Positions 7,939-20,581 of a stretch of 64,000 nt of DNA are shown piece after piece. The stretch is from Propionibacterium australiense (GTDB taxonomy: Bacteria > Actinomycetota > Actinomycetes > Propionibacteriales > Propionibacteriaceae). The notes under the pieces are model-generated. The model was given only the letters and a program-made list of their open reading frames with translations, searched no databases and was not told the origin of the DNA. The stretch spans positions 186,001 to 250,000 of the forward strand of contig NZ_RCIV01000002.1 of NCBI RefSeq assembly GCF_003666605.1. The letters are read 5' to 3'. The translations under genes and the position numbers were made by a program. The first letter of the stretch is position 1. Each line of letters opens with the position of its first letter.

Positions 7939-9357
7939 ATGGAGACATTGGAAGGGCTCACCGCCGGCATCCCAGCCGGCCCCAGCGTGAACCCGGCAGA
8001 TGTATCTGCTGGCCTGACACGGGCGCTCGTCGTCCTCGACGACGATCCCACCGGCACCCAGTCCGTTGCCGATCTGCCTGTCGTCACCGGCTGGCAGGTC
8101 GAGGACCTCGAATGGGCGTTGTCCACCGGGGCGAGCGCCGTGTACGTCATGACCAACTCGCGCAGTCTCGACCCCGACATGGCCAAGCAGGTCAACACCG
8201 AGGTGGTCACCAACGCGATGACCGCCGCAGAACGAGTCGGCAGGCGGATCATCTTCGTGTCCCGTTCCGACTCGACGTTCCGGGGCCATTTCCCGCTGGA
8301 GCCCGACACCATCGCCGACGTGCTCGAACGTGCGGGCACGACCGTGGACGGCGTTGTCCTGTCCCCGGCCTTCGCCGATGCCGGTCGTATCACGGTGCAC
8401 GGCGTCCACTACGCCGGCAGTGCGAAGGCCGGCTTCGTGCCCGTCGGACAGACCGAGTTCGCCGCCGACAAGACCTTCGGTTACCAGGCCTCCTACCTGC
8501 CCGAGTGGGTGGAGGAGAAGACATCGGGGGCCGTGCGGGCGCAGGACGTCGTCGTCATCGACCTGCTGACCCTGCGCACCGACGAGGACGCCGTCGTCGA
8601 TCGCCTGAGGTCCGTACGGAACCGAACGCCGATCGCCGTCGACTGCGTCGAGGAGAATGACCTGTTGCTGCTGGCCCGCGCCCTCCAGCGGGCCGAGGCC
8701 GCCGGCGCCAATTTCGTCTACCGCGTTGGCCCGCCCTTTGTCCGGGGACGCATCGGGCAGACGCCACACGCCCCCCTCACCTCGGAACAGTCCCGCCCCG
8801 CCGACTTCGCCCCCGCCTCCGACGCCGTCGGAGGGCTCATCGTGGTGGGCTCGCACGTGGGTCTGACCGGACGCCAGGTCGATGCGCTGCGCGAGGCCAC
8901 CGCCACGCCGGAAATCGTCATCGACGTCCCCACCGTGCTCGACGCCGACCGGCGTGACCCGCATGTCAGGCAGGTCGCCGAGCAGGCCGCCGCCGCGCTG
9001 CGTCAGGGAAACGTCGTCGTCCGCCGCGGCGGTGCTTTCGTGGCCGGCCGTGACGCGGGGGAGTCCCTGGAGTTCGCACGGCGCGTCTCCGCGGCTGTCG
9101 TCGAGATCGTTCAGCGCATCGTCGCCATCCGCTGTCCCCGTTTCGTCATCGCCAAGGGCGGCATCACGTCCTCCGATGTCGCCTCCCGCGGTCTGGGCAT
9201 ACGCCGGGCGCTCGTCCGCGGCCCCATGCTGCCCGGCATCGTCTCCCTGTGGGAACCGCAGGACGGCCCTGCCGCAGGCATCCCCTACATCGTGTTCGCG
9301 GGCAACGTCGGGGATGAGGGCTCGCTCACGGACGTCGTCGGCACCCTGAACGCCTGA
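7939..9357 (+). CDS. Four-carbon acid sugar kinase family protein (OtnK/DtnK, DUF1537)
   Basis: ATP-dependent kinase expected to phosphorylate a C4 sugar acid such as D-threonate, D-erythronate or 3-oxo-tetronate. The 472-residue product has the N-terminal family motif 'VVLDDDPTGTQ' (about residue 31), 'SRSDSTFRGHFP' in the substrate domain and the C-terminal nucleotide-binding stretch 'VIAKGGITSSDVASRGLG'. AAAGGAG 8 nt before the ATG fixes the start. It lies in a regulator-kinase-dehydrogenase-permease array; the aldolase and isomerase (OtnC/OtnI) that usually complete the pathway are not in this cluster. Confidence 0.88.
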   Translation: METLEGLTAGIPAGPSVNPADVSAGLTRALVVLDDDPTGTQSVADLPVVTGWQVEDLEWALSTGASAVYVMTNSRSLDPDMAKQVNTEVVTNAMTAAERVGRRIIFVSRSDSTFRGHFPLEPDTIADVLERAGTTVDGVVLSPAFADAGRITVHGVHYAGSAKAGFVPVGQTEFAADKTFGYQASYLPEWVEEKTSGAVRAQDVVVIDLLTLRTDEDAVVDRLRSVRNRTPIAVDCVEENDLLLLARALQRAEAAGANFVYRVGPPFVRGRIGQTPHAPLTSEQSRPADFAPASDAVGGLIVVGSHVGLTGRQVDALREATATPEIVIDVPTVLDADRRDPHVRQVAEQAAAALRQGNVVVRRGGAFVAGRDAGESLEFARRVSAAVVEIVQRIVAIRCPRFVIAKGGITSSDVASRGLGIRRALVRGPMLPGIVSLWEPQDGPAAGIPYIVFAGNVGDEGSLTDVVGTLNA

Positions 9358-9454
9358 CCACCACGACCGGCCGGTGCCACGTCGCATCCGCCTTGTCCGT
9401 CCATCCGCACCACAACCGGGATGTGCATCCCGCAACCGATCAAAGGAGATCATC

Positions 9455-10343
9455 ATGACCACCAACGTCGCCGTGCTCGGACTCGGAGCCATGGGCCTGG
9501 CCATGGCCACGAACCTCGCTCAGCACTTCACCGTCTGCGGCTTCGACATAGCCGCTGACCGTCTGGCTCTGGCCGAACGCAGTGGTGTTCGGCCCGCGGC
9601 ATCAGCCCTTGAGGCGGTCGCTGATGCCGACGTCGTACTGGTCGCCGTCCGCAATCAGGCGCAGCTCGAGGAACTGCTCTTCGGAACGAGCGGCATCGCC
9701 GCCGCCATGCGGACCGGCGCCGCGATCCTGCTCACGTCCACGGTCGGCAACGCAGGCGTGGAGGCGGTGGCAGGCCGCCTCCACGACATGGGTCTGCTGC
9801 TCGTGGACGCTCCCGTCTCCGGTGGACCGGTACGGGCCGGCAGCGGTGACCTGCTCGTCGTCGTCGGCGCCGATGACCGGGCCTGGGCGGCGACCGAGGA
9901 CGTGCTGGAGGCCATCTCGTCCACGTTGGTGCGCGTGGGTGACGAACCCGGTTACGGCCAGTCCATGAAAACCGTCAACCAGCTCCTGTGCGGTGTGCAC
10001 ATCGCGGCTGCCGGCGAGGCCCTGGCGCTGGCTCGCGGCCTCGGCCTCGACGCCGAGGCCGCCCTCAAGGCGCTCATGGCGGGTGCGGCGGAATCCTTCA
10101 TGCTCGGCGACCGCGGGCCGCGGATGCTGCAGGCATACGACGAGCAGGGGGGCGGAGGTGCGTTCCCGGCTGGACATCTTCGTCAAGGACATGGGTATCG
10201 TCACCGCCGCGGCCAAGAGCGTGGGACTGTCCACGCCGGTGGCTGCCGCCGCCGAGCAGCTGTATCTGCAGGGCGCGCGGCGTGGCCTGGGCGCCAAGGA
10301 CGACTCCACCGTGATCACCGTGATCGCGCCCGAGCGGGACTGA
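9455..10343 (+). pseudogene. NAD-dependent beta-hydroxyacid dehydrogenase (LtnD/YgbJ-like), frameshifted
   Basis: Should oxidise the C4 sugar acid before or together with the kinase. Rossmann motif 'GLGAMGLAMA', substrate loop 'DAPVSGGPVRAG' and catalytic Lys in 'SMKTVNQLL' are all intact in the first frame. At a run of six G (10147-10152) the frame is lost; the remaining 60 residues ('EVRSRLDIFVKDMGIV' onward) continue in another frame to the TGA at 10343. Adding one G or removing two would restore a protein of about 296 residues. It could be a true pseudogene, a phase-variable tract or a sequencing error. AAAGGAG precedes the ATG by about 6 nt. Confidence 0.8.
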
Positions 10344-10352
10344 GGGCGGATC

Positions 10353-11723
10353 ATGTCCACCACCGTCCTGCTTCTGCTGGCCGTAGCGGCCATCGCGGTT
10401 CTGCTCGCCCTGGTCATCAGGGCGAAGATGAGCGCCTTCGTGGCGATGATCCTGGTGTCCATGGTCCTCGCCCTCGCCGCGCGCATCCCGATCGGCGACG
10501 TCGTCCAGACGATGATCGATGGCATGGGGAAGACCCTCGGATCGGTCGCCATCGTCGTCGGTCTGGGGGCCATGCTGGGCCGGGTCATCGAGGCGGCAGG
10601 CGGCGCCGAGGTCCTTGCCGAACGCTTCACGCGCCTGCTCGGGCGTGAGCGCGTGGTTGCCGCCGTCGTCGCCGCTGCCTTCATCCTCGGTATCCCGATC
10701 TTCTTCGACGTCGGCTTCATCATCCTGGCCCCGATCGTCTTCGGCTTCGCCTCCATCGCGAAGATCAACCCGCTCAAGATCGGTCTTCCCGTCGCGGCGA
10801 CGATGCTCGCCCTGCACGTCGTCATCCCGCCCCACCCGGGGCCGGTCGCCTCTGCGGCGACCCTGGGCGTCGATGTCGGCCTGCTGACAATGCTCTCCCT
10901 GCCCGTCTGCGCCCTGGTGGCGGTTGTGGTCTACTTCGCCTCCAAGCGTCTGCACCTGGAAAGAGTTGCCGTCGGGCAGACGCCGTTCGGTGGTGGCGCC
11001 TCCGAGAGCACTGGGTCCGCGGATGTGTCCAGTGGCCAGGTCACTCGTGCGCGCACCGGTCCCGGAACGGTCGTCTTCCTCATTCTCGAACCGATCGCGC
11101 AGATCATGTTCGGCACGGTGGGGCAGATGCTGGTCGACGAGTCGTCCATGGCCTACACGGTGCTCGGGTTCGTCGGGTCCTCGACGACGGCACTGCTGAC
11201 CGCCGTCATGCTCGCCTACTTCATCGTCGGTCACCAGCAGCGCTGGAGCCTGGAACGGCGTGGCACGATTCTCGACTCCGCGCTACCCGATGTGGCCACC
11301 ATCGTCTTCGTCACGGGCGCCGGCGGAGTGTTCGCCGGTGTCCTCGTGGCCAGCGGCATCGGCGATGCGCTGGCACAGGCGCTGGTGGCCACGCACATGC
11401 CGATCCTCCTGACCGCCTTCGTCATCTCGGCTGCTCTGCGGGCCTCGCAGGGATCGGCCACCGTGGCGATCCTGACCACGGCGGGGCTGCTGGCCGATGC
11501 GATCGCTGGCGGCGGCTACTCGGCCCTGCAGGTGGTGTTGATCCAGATGGCGATCGGCTTCGGCTCGCTGGGGTTCTCCCACATCAACGACTCCGGATTC
11601 TGGATCGTCACCAAGTACCTGGGGTTGTCCGTCAAGGACGGCCTCAAGAAGTGGACGGTGCTGTCAACCATCGCCGGGCTCACCGGCTTCCTACTCACCG
11701 GCGCCGTGTGGCTCGTCGCGTGA
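10353..11723 (+). CDS. GntP family permease (gluconate/C4 sugar-acid:H+ symporter)
   Basis: Membrane transporter, 456 residues with about 12 hydrophobic segments. It contains the GntP signatures 'VIVVGLGAMLGRVIEAAGGA', 'IFFDVGFIIL', 'HVVIPPHPGPVA' and a C-terminal 'HINDSGFWIV'. It begins 9 nt after the dehydrogenase stop with GAGGGCGGA as ribosome site, so it belongs to the same operon and probably imports the substrate of the kinase/dehydrogenase. Confidence 0.9.
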   Translation: MSTTVLLLLAVAAIAVLLALVIRAKMSAFVAMILVSMVLALAARIPIGDVVQTMIDGMGKTLGSVAIVVGLGAMLGRVIEAAGGAEVLAERFTRLLGRERVVAAVVAAAFILGIPIFFDVGFIILAPIVFGFASIAKINPLKIGLPVAATMLALHVVIPPHPGPVASAATLGVDVGLLTMLSLPVCALVAVVVYFASKRLHLERVAVGQTPFGGGASESTGSADVSSGQVTRARTGPGTVVFLILEPIAQIMFGTVGQMLVDESSMAYTVLGFVGSSTTALLTAVMLAYFIVGHQQRWSLERRGTILDSALPDVATIVFVTGAGGVFAGVLVASGIGDALAQALVATHMPILLTAFVISAALRASQGSATVAILTTAGLLADAIAGGGYSALQVVLIQMAIGFGSLGFSHINDSGFWIVTKYLGLSVKDGLKKWTVLSTIAGLTGFLLTGAVWLVA

Positions 11724-12126
11724 ACTCGACAACGAGTACGTGAATGGCTGAGGCCAGGCCCATGATGGCATCACCCGGTACCGCTTGATCTGGATGGTGG
11801 GTCGAGCGGTGCTGGGTGACGACGCCGGCACCCTCATGTACTGGGACGGCGGGCACGGCACGGACGAGGAGGTCGCGGCACCGAGTGCATCCCCAAGAGA
11901 CCGGATGCGCCGGCTACTCGGCGCGAGCACGCGCCCGCTGGCCACATCACACGGGACTCCGCGAACAGAGACTCTAGGGCATCGGCTTCACGGTAGGGGT
12001 GTCCCGCTCTCGTGCCGTCGTTCTTGGACGCGATCTGCACGGGGCGAGGATCGTGTCCGGGGTACGCAGGCTTTCACCCCTCGGACAGGCTGGCACTGTC
12101 GCCTTGTTTGACGCAGTATCTCTTCT
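11724..12126. other. 403-bp gap with possible gene remnant
   Basis: No intact gene is seen. On the plus strand about 11733-11880 reads as protein-like sequence ('GITRYRLIWMVGRAVLGDD', then 'LMYWDGGHG') after an in-frame stop and has no start of its own, so it may be the end of a decayed gene; the family is not recognised. Nearer the LicT-type gene a GC-rich imperfect hairpin (about 12052-12095) is present. Confidence 0.3.
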
Positions 12127-12987
12127 ATGGAGCTGGAGGTTCTGCGCGTTTTCAACAACAATGTGGTTCTGGCGCGTGACGAGCTGAACCGCGAGGTGGT
12201 CCTTACCGGGCGTGGTATCGTTTTCAAGAAGAACTCTGGTGATCCCATCGACCCAGATCGTGTCGCGCGCCGGTTCGTCCCTGCCCGGAACGCCCTCTCG
12301 GTCGGCGAGGTCATTGCAGACATCCCGATCGAACGCATCGCTCTCATCGAGCAGGTCTTCGCGCGCGCCACCCGCGAACTCGGCGCTCCCGTTCCTTCTT
12401 CGACGATCATCGCCGTCGTTGATCACGTCAACCAAGCCATGGAACGCATCAACCAGGGCCTGACTATGGACTATCCATTGCGAGCCGAGGTCGCTCATCT
12501 GCACCCGGAGGAATTACGCCTAGCCGAACGCATGATCGACGAGCTCAATGCTCGTCAAGAAGTGCAGCTGCCCAAGGGTGAGGCCATTGCCCTCGCCCTG
12601 CATCTCTTCGATGCCGTCATCAGCAGTTCTTCGGCCGAGCAGAGCTGGGCCCAGTCACGGCTCATCGCCCAGACCTTCGATGTGCTCCAGGGCGCCTACG
12701 GCGCCGACTTCGACGCAGGCTCCATCGATGCGGCACGCTTCGCCGCTCATCTGCGTTACTTCATCATCCGGGCTCGCGGTGGCAAGCAGGTAGAGAACAA
12801 GACGACTGAGGCCATCGCGGAGGCACTGCGACAAGACCGGCCACGGACGTACCGGGTGGCCCAGCACGTGCGCGAACTGCTCGAACTTCGCTTGGGCATC
12901 GAGGTTTCTGAGGACGAGATGGCCTACCTGACTATGCACCTGGCCCGGCTTGAAGCCGGGGTCAGGCGACGTGCCACCACGCTTTGA
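12127..12987 (+). CDS. BglG/LicT family transcription antiterminator
   Basis: RNA-binding antiterminator controlled by PTS phosphorylation. The 286-residue product has an N-terminal CAT RNA-binding domain ('VLRVFNNNVVLARDE', 'VVLTGRGIVFKKNSGD'), then PRD1 (about 65-170, His in 'VAHLHPEE' and 'ALHLFDAV') and PRD2 (about 175-280, 'AHLRYFIIRARGG', 'YLTMHLARLE'). It lies upstream of a leader with a matching RAT and terminator (13427-13504) and the beta-glucoside PTS gene, its obvious target. The gene itself appears intact although both targets are broken. Confidence 0.92.
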   Translation: MELEVLRVFNNNVVLARDELNREVVLTGRGIVFKKNSGDPIDPDRVARRFVPARNALSVGEVIADIPIERIALIEQVFARATRELGAPVPSSTIIAVVDHVNQAMERINQGLTMDYPLRAEVAHLHPEELRLAERMIDELNARQEVQLPKGEAIALALHLFDAVISSSSAEQSWAQSRLIAQTFDVLQGAYGADFDAGSIDAARFAAHLRYFIIRARGGKQVENKTTEAIAEALRQDRPRTYRVAQHVRELLELRLGIEVSEDEMAYLTMHLARLEAGVRRRATTL

Positions 12988-13396
12988 TGCACGCCTGCTG
13001 TCATCCTCGGGTCCTGTCCGATTATTCGGTATCGCATCCATGCCCACCCAGATGGCGCTGATGCCTGGCCATCGGCTGAGACCGGGGTTTCGTTACGATC
13101 CCTCAGGGGCGTTGATACCGGCGTCCCCGATACTGTGATCGTTGATCACCAACGCGGCACCGATGCCGCTGTGGAGATGGCCTGCCGCCACGGCCGACAG
13201 GGTCATGGCTCATCCACGAAGCTTATTCACAGGAACCTTCACCAGTAGTATCGCTCCTTGTTATGCAGGCATCCATCGGTGCTGTGAATAAGCCCCACGA
13301 TCCCAGATGCTCTGCAGGCTCCTCGTCCGGGACCGCCTCGATCACCTGGGGCAGATGGACTCAGGCGAGGTATTGCCACGAAGCGTGCAAGTCTGC
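12988..13396. other. Intergenic region with possible LacI remnant and an inverted-repeat element
   Basis: About 13123-13215 on the plus strand translates to 'VIVDHQRGTDAAVEMA', resembling the effector-domain core of LacI regulators, but with no start or flanking domain; it may be a relic. At 13221-13232 and 13282-13293 there is a perfect 12-bp inverted repeat (GCTTATTCACAG / CTGTGAATAAGC) flanked by CCACGA on both sides. Nothing else is supported. Confidence 0.3.
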
Positions 13397-13402
13397 TAAC
13401 GT
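13373..13402 (+). promoter_or_regulatory. Promoter of the beta-glucoside PTS operon
   Basis: TTGCCA (13373-13378), an 18-bp spacer and TAACGT (13397-13402) lie just upstream of the RAT/terminator leader, placing the start of transcription near 13409. Confidence 0.5.
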
Positions 13403-13426
13403 CCTGCATGGACCCGGTGGTCCATA

Positions 13427-13454
13427 GGATTGTTACCCGTCAGGGGCAAGACCT
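13427..13454 (+). promoter_or_regulatory. Ribonucleic antiterminator (RAT) for the LicT-type protein
   Basis: GGATTGTTACCCG...GGGGCAAGACCT is the classic RAT sequence (GGATTGTTACTGC...GGCAAAACC in bgl leaders). It overlaps the 5' arm of the following terminator, so RAT folding and terminator folding are mutually exclusive, as in Bacillus bglPH. Confidence 0.88.
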
Positions 13455-13504
13455 GAGGCATCCCGTGCACTGTTCGCGCGGGCAGAGCCTCAGGTCTTTT
13501 TTAT
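13450..13504 (+). terminator. Conditional intrinsic terminator in the PTS leader
   Basis: Perfect 10-bp arms GACCTGAGGC and GCCTCAGGTC enclose an inner CCCG/CGGG stem and are followed by TTTTTTATTT. This is the attenuator that the upstream antiterminator should override. Confidence 0.9.
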
Positions 13505-13531
13505 TTCAGGGTCCTGGTACGACATGACTAG

Positions 13532-17795
<4,264 letters not shown>

Positions 17796-17857
17796 CGTGA
17801 AGCTTTCGGGCGTTGAGACGCCCTTGTCGTCTTCGAACTGTTGAGCTGCACGGACGA

Positions 17858-17895
17858 GCGCCGTGGCCCGGTGTGCGCATGCCGGGCCACGGCGC
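17858..17895. terminator. Bidirectional terminator hairpin between GH1 and rpmG2
   Basis: Perfect 14-bp inverted repeat GCGCCGTGGCCCGG / CCGGGCCACGGCGC around a 10-nt loop, placed between two converging transcripts; no T-run. Confidence 0.6.
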
Positions 17896-17929
17896 CCATC
17901 CATCACCTGATGTCCAAGAGCCCGTCTGG

Positions 17930-18103
17930 TCACCTCCTCTCCCTGAACTCGACGTGACGGCGGATGACCGGGTCGTACTTGCGGAGGACGAGCCGGTCAG
18001 GGGTGTTGCGCCGGTTCTTCGTCGTGACGTACCGGTAGCCGGTGCCAGCGGTGGACTCGAGGATGATCACAGGCCGGGCGGTGGCCGGTTTCCTCGCCGC
18101 CAT
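17930..18103 (-). CDS. rpmG: 50S ribosomal protein L33, zinc-independent paralogue
   Basis: 57-residue ribosomal protein with the L33 core '[23 protein letters not shown]'-like segment (residues about 24-46). It has no cysteine at all, so it is the C-minus form that needs no zinc. It overlaps the L28 stop by one base (TGATG) and forms an operon with it, divergent from the L31 type B gene and behind a Zur-like box, so it is probably made under zinc limitation. Confidence 0.92.
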   Translation of the reverse strand: MAARKPATARPVIILESTAGTGYRYVTTKNRRNTPDRLVLRKYDPVIRRHVEFRERR

Positions 18104-18339
18104 CAGAGCCTCACCCCCGCAGCGATCAGGTCGGCGACGACGGCATCGATGCCCCTCCGGTCGATCGTCCTGATGGCCCGCGCCGACAGGCGCAGCCGGA
18201 CATGGCGACCCAGCGACGGCACCCAGTACCGCTTGGTCTGGAGGTTGGGGTCGAATCGGCGCCGGGTGCGCCGATGGCTGTGACTGACATTGTTGCCGAA
18301 GCCAGGGCCTGCTCCGCTGATCCGACATCTTCTGCTCAT
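18103..18339 (-). CDS. rpmB: 50S ribosomal protein L28, zinc-independent paralogue
   Basis: 78-residue L28. It begins '[20 protein letters not shown]' and keeps the '[13 protein letters not shown]' and '[12 protein letters not shown]' blocks; only one cysteine remains, so the zinc-binding set of the C-plus form is absent. First gene of the L28-L33 pair, translationally coupled to L33. The upstream 69 bp are shared with the divergent L31 gene and contain the Zur-like site. Confidence 0.92.
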   Translation of the reverse strand: MSRRCRISGAGPGFGNNVSHSHRRTRRRFDPNLQTKRYWVPSLGRHVRLRLSARAIRTIDRRGIDAVVADLIAAGVRL

Positions 18340-18352
18340 GATTCCCCTTCGA

Positions 18353-18374
18353 TATAATGCGAATGATTATCATT
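18353..18374. promoter_or_regulatory. Zur-like palindrome and -10 box between rpmB and rpmE2
   Basis: AATGATTATCATT (18362-18374) is a perfect odd palindrome with the core of Fur/Zur boxes (TGATNATCA). A consensus -10 TATAAT (18353-18358) on the plus strand sits just upstream, so a bound repressor would cover the start site of the L31 transcript. The zinc-free ribosomal paralogues on both sides support Zur over Fur. Confidence 0.7.
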
Positions 18375-18408
18375 AGACCACAGAAGACAACTGCCCGGAA
18401 GGACCGCC

Positions 18409-18648
18409 GTGAAGCGAGGCATCCACCCCGTCTATCAACCCGTCGTGTTCAGGGACAACGCCACGGGCGAGATGTTCCTGACCCGCTCGACCCTCGGCTC
18501 GTCCGAGACGGTGGAGTTCAACGGCGAGATCTACCCGCTGGTCAGGGTGGAGATCTCATCGAGCAGCCATCCCTTCTGGACCGGCAGGAGCCGCGAGATC
18601 GACACCGAAGGACGCATCGAGCGCTTCAGGCGTCGCTACGGCGACTGA
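18409..18648 (+). CDS. rpmE2: 50S ribosomal protein L31 type B (zinc-independent)
   Basis: 79-residue L31 of type B: '[16 protein letters not shown]' at the start and '[20 protein letters not shown]' near the end, with no CxxC zinc ligands. The GTG start has GGAAGGA about 5 nt upstream. Divergent from rpmB-rpmG and sharing the Zur-like site; known actinobacterial homologues release zinc from the ribosome when zinc is scarce. Confidence 0.95.
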   Translation: MKRGIHPVYQPVVFRDNATGEMFLTRSTLGSSETVEFNGEIYPLVRVEISSSSHPFWTGRSREIDTEGRIERFRRRYGD

Positions 18649-18821
18649 GGCATCACGCCTCTGCGGGAGCTGCCTGCCGGTCTCGACGGTCGGTTCGTCG
18701 GGGGCCATGTCCATCGCGCCTCCCCGGGAGCCGCCTGCCGAGCAGGGCCACCCGGTGCAGAGCCGACATGCCCTGCGCCGGGTGAAACCTCAGGTGGGGA
18801 CGGCGCCGGACGGCGTGTCAC

Positions 18822-19625
18822 TCACTGCCAGGCGGCTGCCTGCGGGTCGATGCCCTGGGCGCGCGCCGAGGCGTCGACGACGTCCTTGAGCCAGACGGCC
18901 AGGCCTGGCTCAAGGGCATCGAAGTGAGCGACCCAGCGCGGATCCTCGCTCTGGGTACGGGCGATGAGGACCTGCTTGGACACGGTGACGTCGAACCAGG
19001 TGCCGAGAGTGTCCAGGTGCCGCTGGGCGAGTTCGTTCGCCTCCGGGCTGCCAGGCTCGACCCCGTTGCGCCTGGCGGCGGCGAGTGCGGCCTCCAGCGC
19101 CGCAGTGTCGTCACGGGCACGTTCCCAGTCCTCGCGGGTCATGGCGGCCCTACGACGCTCGGCCTCGGCCCAGTCCACGGTTCCGCCCCAGCGGCGTTCG
19201 GCCTCGGCCTGGTACTCGGGGGTCCACGTCGTGCCCCAGATCACGGCCTGCTCGGACGGGGTCAGATTGGTGTTGCTCATGGTCTTCTCCATCATCGTGT
19301 CGACTGCCCGGACCATCCGGTGCAGGTGTTCGATGCGCTCCATGAGCAGTGCGCGCTGGCGGGCCAGGTGAACGCCGGCATCGGCGCCGGGGTCGTCCAG
19401 GACCTCGGCGATCCGGGCCAGCGGCATGCCGGTCTCCCGGTAGACGAGCGCCCGGTGGAGCCGGGCGATGTCATCGGCCGAGTAGAGGCGGTAGCCGGAC
19501 CAGGTGTGCCCGGAAGGGCGGACCAGGCCCACGGCATCCCAGTGGTGGAGCGTCCGCACGCTCACCCCCACCAGGGACGCCACTGCGCCCACGGTCAGGT
19601 CCTGCACGTCCTCGTTGGTGCCCAT
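18822..19625 (-). CDS. MerR family regulator with TipAS ligand-binding domain
   Basis: TipA-like regulator, 267 residues. The N-terminal MerR winged helix ('LTVGAVASLVGVSVRTLHHW', 'GYRLYSADDIARLH') is followed by the dimerisation helix and, from about residue 115, an all-helical TipAS domain ('LTPSEQAVIWG', 'RHLDTLGTWFDVT'). TipAS domains bind thiopeptides and other multidrug ligands. ATG 19625 is used; an in-frame TTG 27 nt upstream is possible. No obvious target gene is adjacent, though autoregulation is usual. Confidence 0.88.
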   Translation of the reverse strand: MGTNEDVQDLTVGAVASLVGVSVRTLHHWDAVGLVRPSGHTWSGYRLYSADDIARLHRALVYRETGMPLARIAEVLDDPGADAGVHLARQRALLMERIEHLHRMVRAVDTMMEKTMSNTNLTPSEQAVIWGTTWTPEYQAEAERRWGGTVDWAEAERRRAAMTREDWERARDDTAALEAALAAARRNGVEPGSPEANELAQRHLDTLGTWFDVTVSKQVLIARTQSEDPRWVAHFDALEPGLAVWLKDVVDASARAQGIDPQAAAWQ

Positions 19626-19728
19626 GGCTTCAGCATCTCTCACGGGAACCAACCTGGTGCCTCACGCCGCGTGAGGGTCAAGCAGTCGTGCTCGTCCTCG
19701 ATGATCCGCCCGCACGTGCCCGTTCAGA

Positions 19729-20112
19729 TCACCCCTGAGGCACGACACATCGCGTGAAGGTCTTGGCCAGGCGCCGGTCGCAGGTGAGCAGCGGGCACTC
19801 GAGCCGCTCGGCGAGTGCCACATACATGGCGTCGTGGGCGCTAGCGCTGTCGCGCAGCGCCCATGCGGCACTGATCAGGGGCGACATGTCGACCCAGATG
19901 ACACCGAGATCGTCGAAGTCGTGCAGGGCGGCCTCGGCTCGTGTGCCGGTGATGTCCCCACCTCTCACCATTCCTCGCATGACCGAGACGACCTCCACGG
20001 CGAGCAGCTGTGGCGCGTAGACGTCCTCGTCGCCGATCGTGGCCGCTACGGCCCGCCCCTGCGTGGTGCCGAGAAGGAGCTCGGCCGCAGCGGATGCGTC
20101 GATGACCCACAT
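19729..20112 (-). CDS. PIN-domain toxin (VapC/FitB-like ribonuclease)
   Basis: 127-residue PIN-domain ribonuclease toxin. The acidic active-site residues are visible: Asp5 in 'VIDASAAAE', Glu40 in 'LAVEVVSVM', Asp near 93 in 'SAHDAMYVALAE' and Asp near 111 in 'LLTCDRRLA'. Its start overlaps the antitoxin stop by one base (TGATG), as is typical for such modules. It probably cleaves tRNA or mRNA when the antitoxin is lost. Confidence 0.92.
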   Translation of the reverse strand: MWVIDASAAAELLLGTTQGRAVAATIGDEDVYAPQLLAVEVVSVMRGMVRGGDITGTRAEAALHDFDDLGVIWVDMSPLISAAWALRDSASAHDAMYVALAERLECPLLTCDRRLAKTFTRCVVPQG

Positions 20113-20342
20113 CAGGGGCGTCTCATGCGCTCGCGCTCAAGCACCTCGGACGCGGGTGGCAGTTCACTGCCCGGATCGCGTCCCTGGATTCTCTCGTAGA
20201 GTTCGGCCCGAGACGGACGGGAGGCGACACGTTCGAGCTCGCGGAGCAGATAGTCGCTGAGCGAGCGTCCCTCGCGCGCTGCCCTGGCCTTGAGCTCGCG
20301 GCTCAGCTCATCGGGGACATTCCTGATCTGCACGGTTGACAT
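20112..20342 (-). CDS. FitA/VapB-like ribbon-helix-helix antitoxin
   Basis: 76-residue antitoxin. The N-terminal ribbon-helix-helix 'VQIRNVPDELSRELKARAA' binds DNA; the C-terminal part with 'AELYERI' should wrap the toxin. First gene of the toxin-antitoxin pair. GCATGTCATGC (20350-20360), a perfect 11-bp palindrome 8 nt before the start, is the likely operator for autorepression. Confidence 0.9.
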   Translation of the reverse strand: MSTVQIRNVPDELSRELKARAAREGRSLSDYLLRELERVASRPSRAELYERIQGRDPGSELPPASEVLERERMRRP

Positions 20343-20349
20343 GTATCAA

Positions 20350-20360
20350 GCATGTCATGC
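20350..20360. promoter_or_regulatory. Operator-like palindrome of the toxin-antitoxin module
   Basis: GCATG-T-CATGC, embedded in a stretch with several CATG repeats directly upstream of the antitoxin start; the expected place for ribbon-helix-helix autorepression. Confidence 0.4.
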
Positions 20361-20581
20361 ATGCGTGGCGCATGGAGACCGGGGCGGTGCTCACACCCCG
20401 GTGACGAACAGGACGACAGATGCACGCCACGGCAGGGAACCGTCCGGTGACCAGGGGTGGCCGATGTCTCATCCCGGTGCTCCACCTGCGGGTGGAATTC
20501 GGCCCCGAGGGCTCGCTCGCGGGAGTGAGTGGGGATGGGACGATGGCCACAGAACCCTGCATCGGGCCTAGTCTGAGCGCC

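Noticed and set aside
19729-20342. Larger defence island around the toxin-antitoxin pair
   Set aside because: Neighbours are a TipA-like regulator and a DUF418 protein; no nuclease, helicase or other defence gene accompanies the pair.
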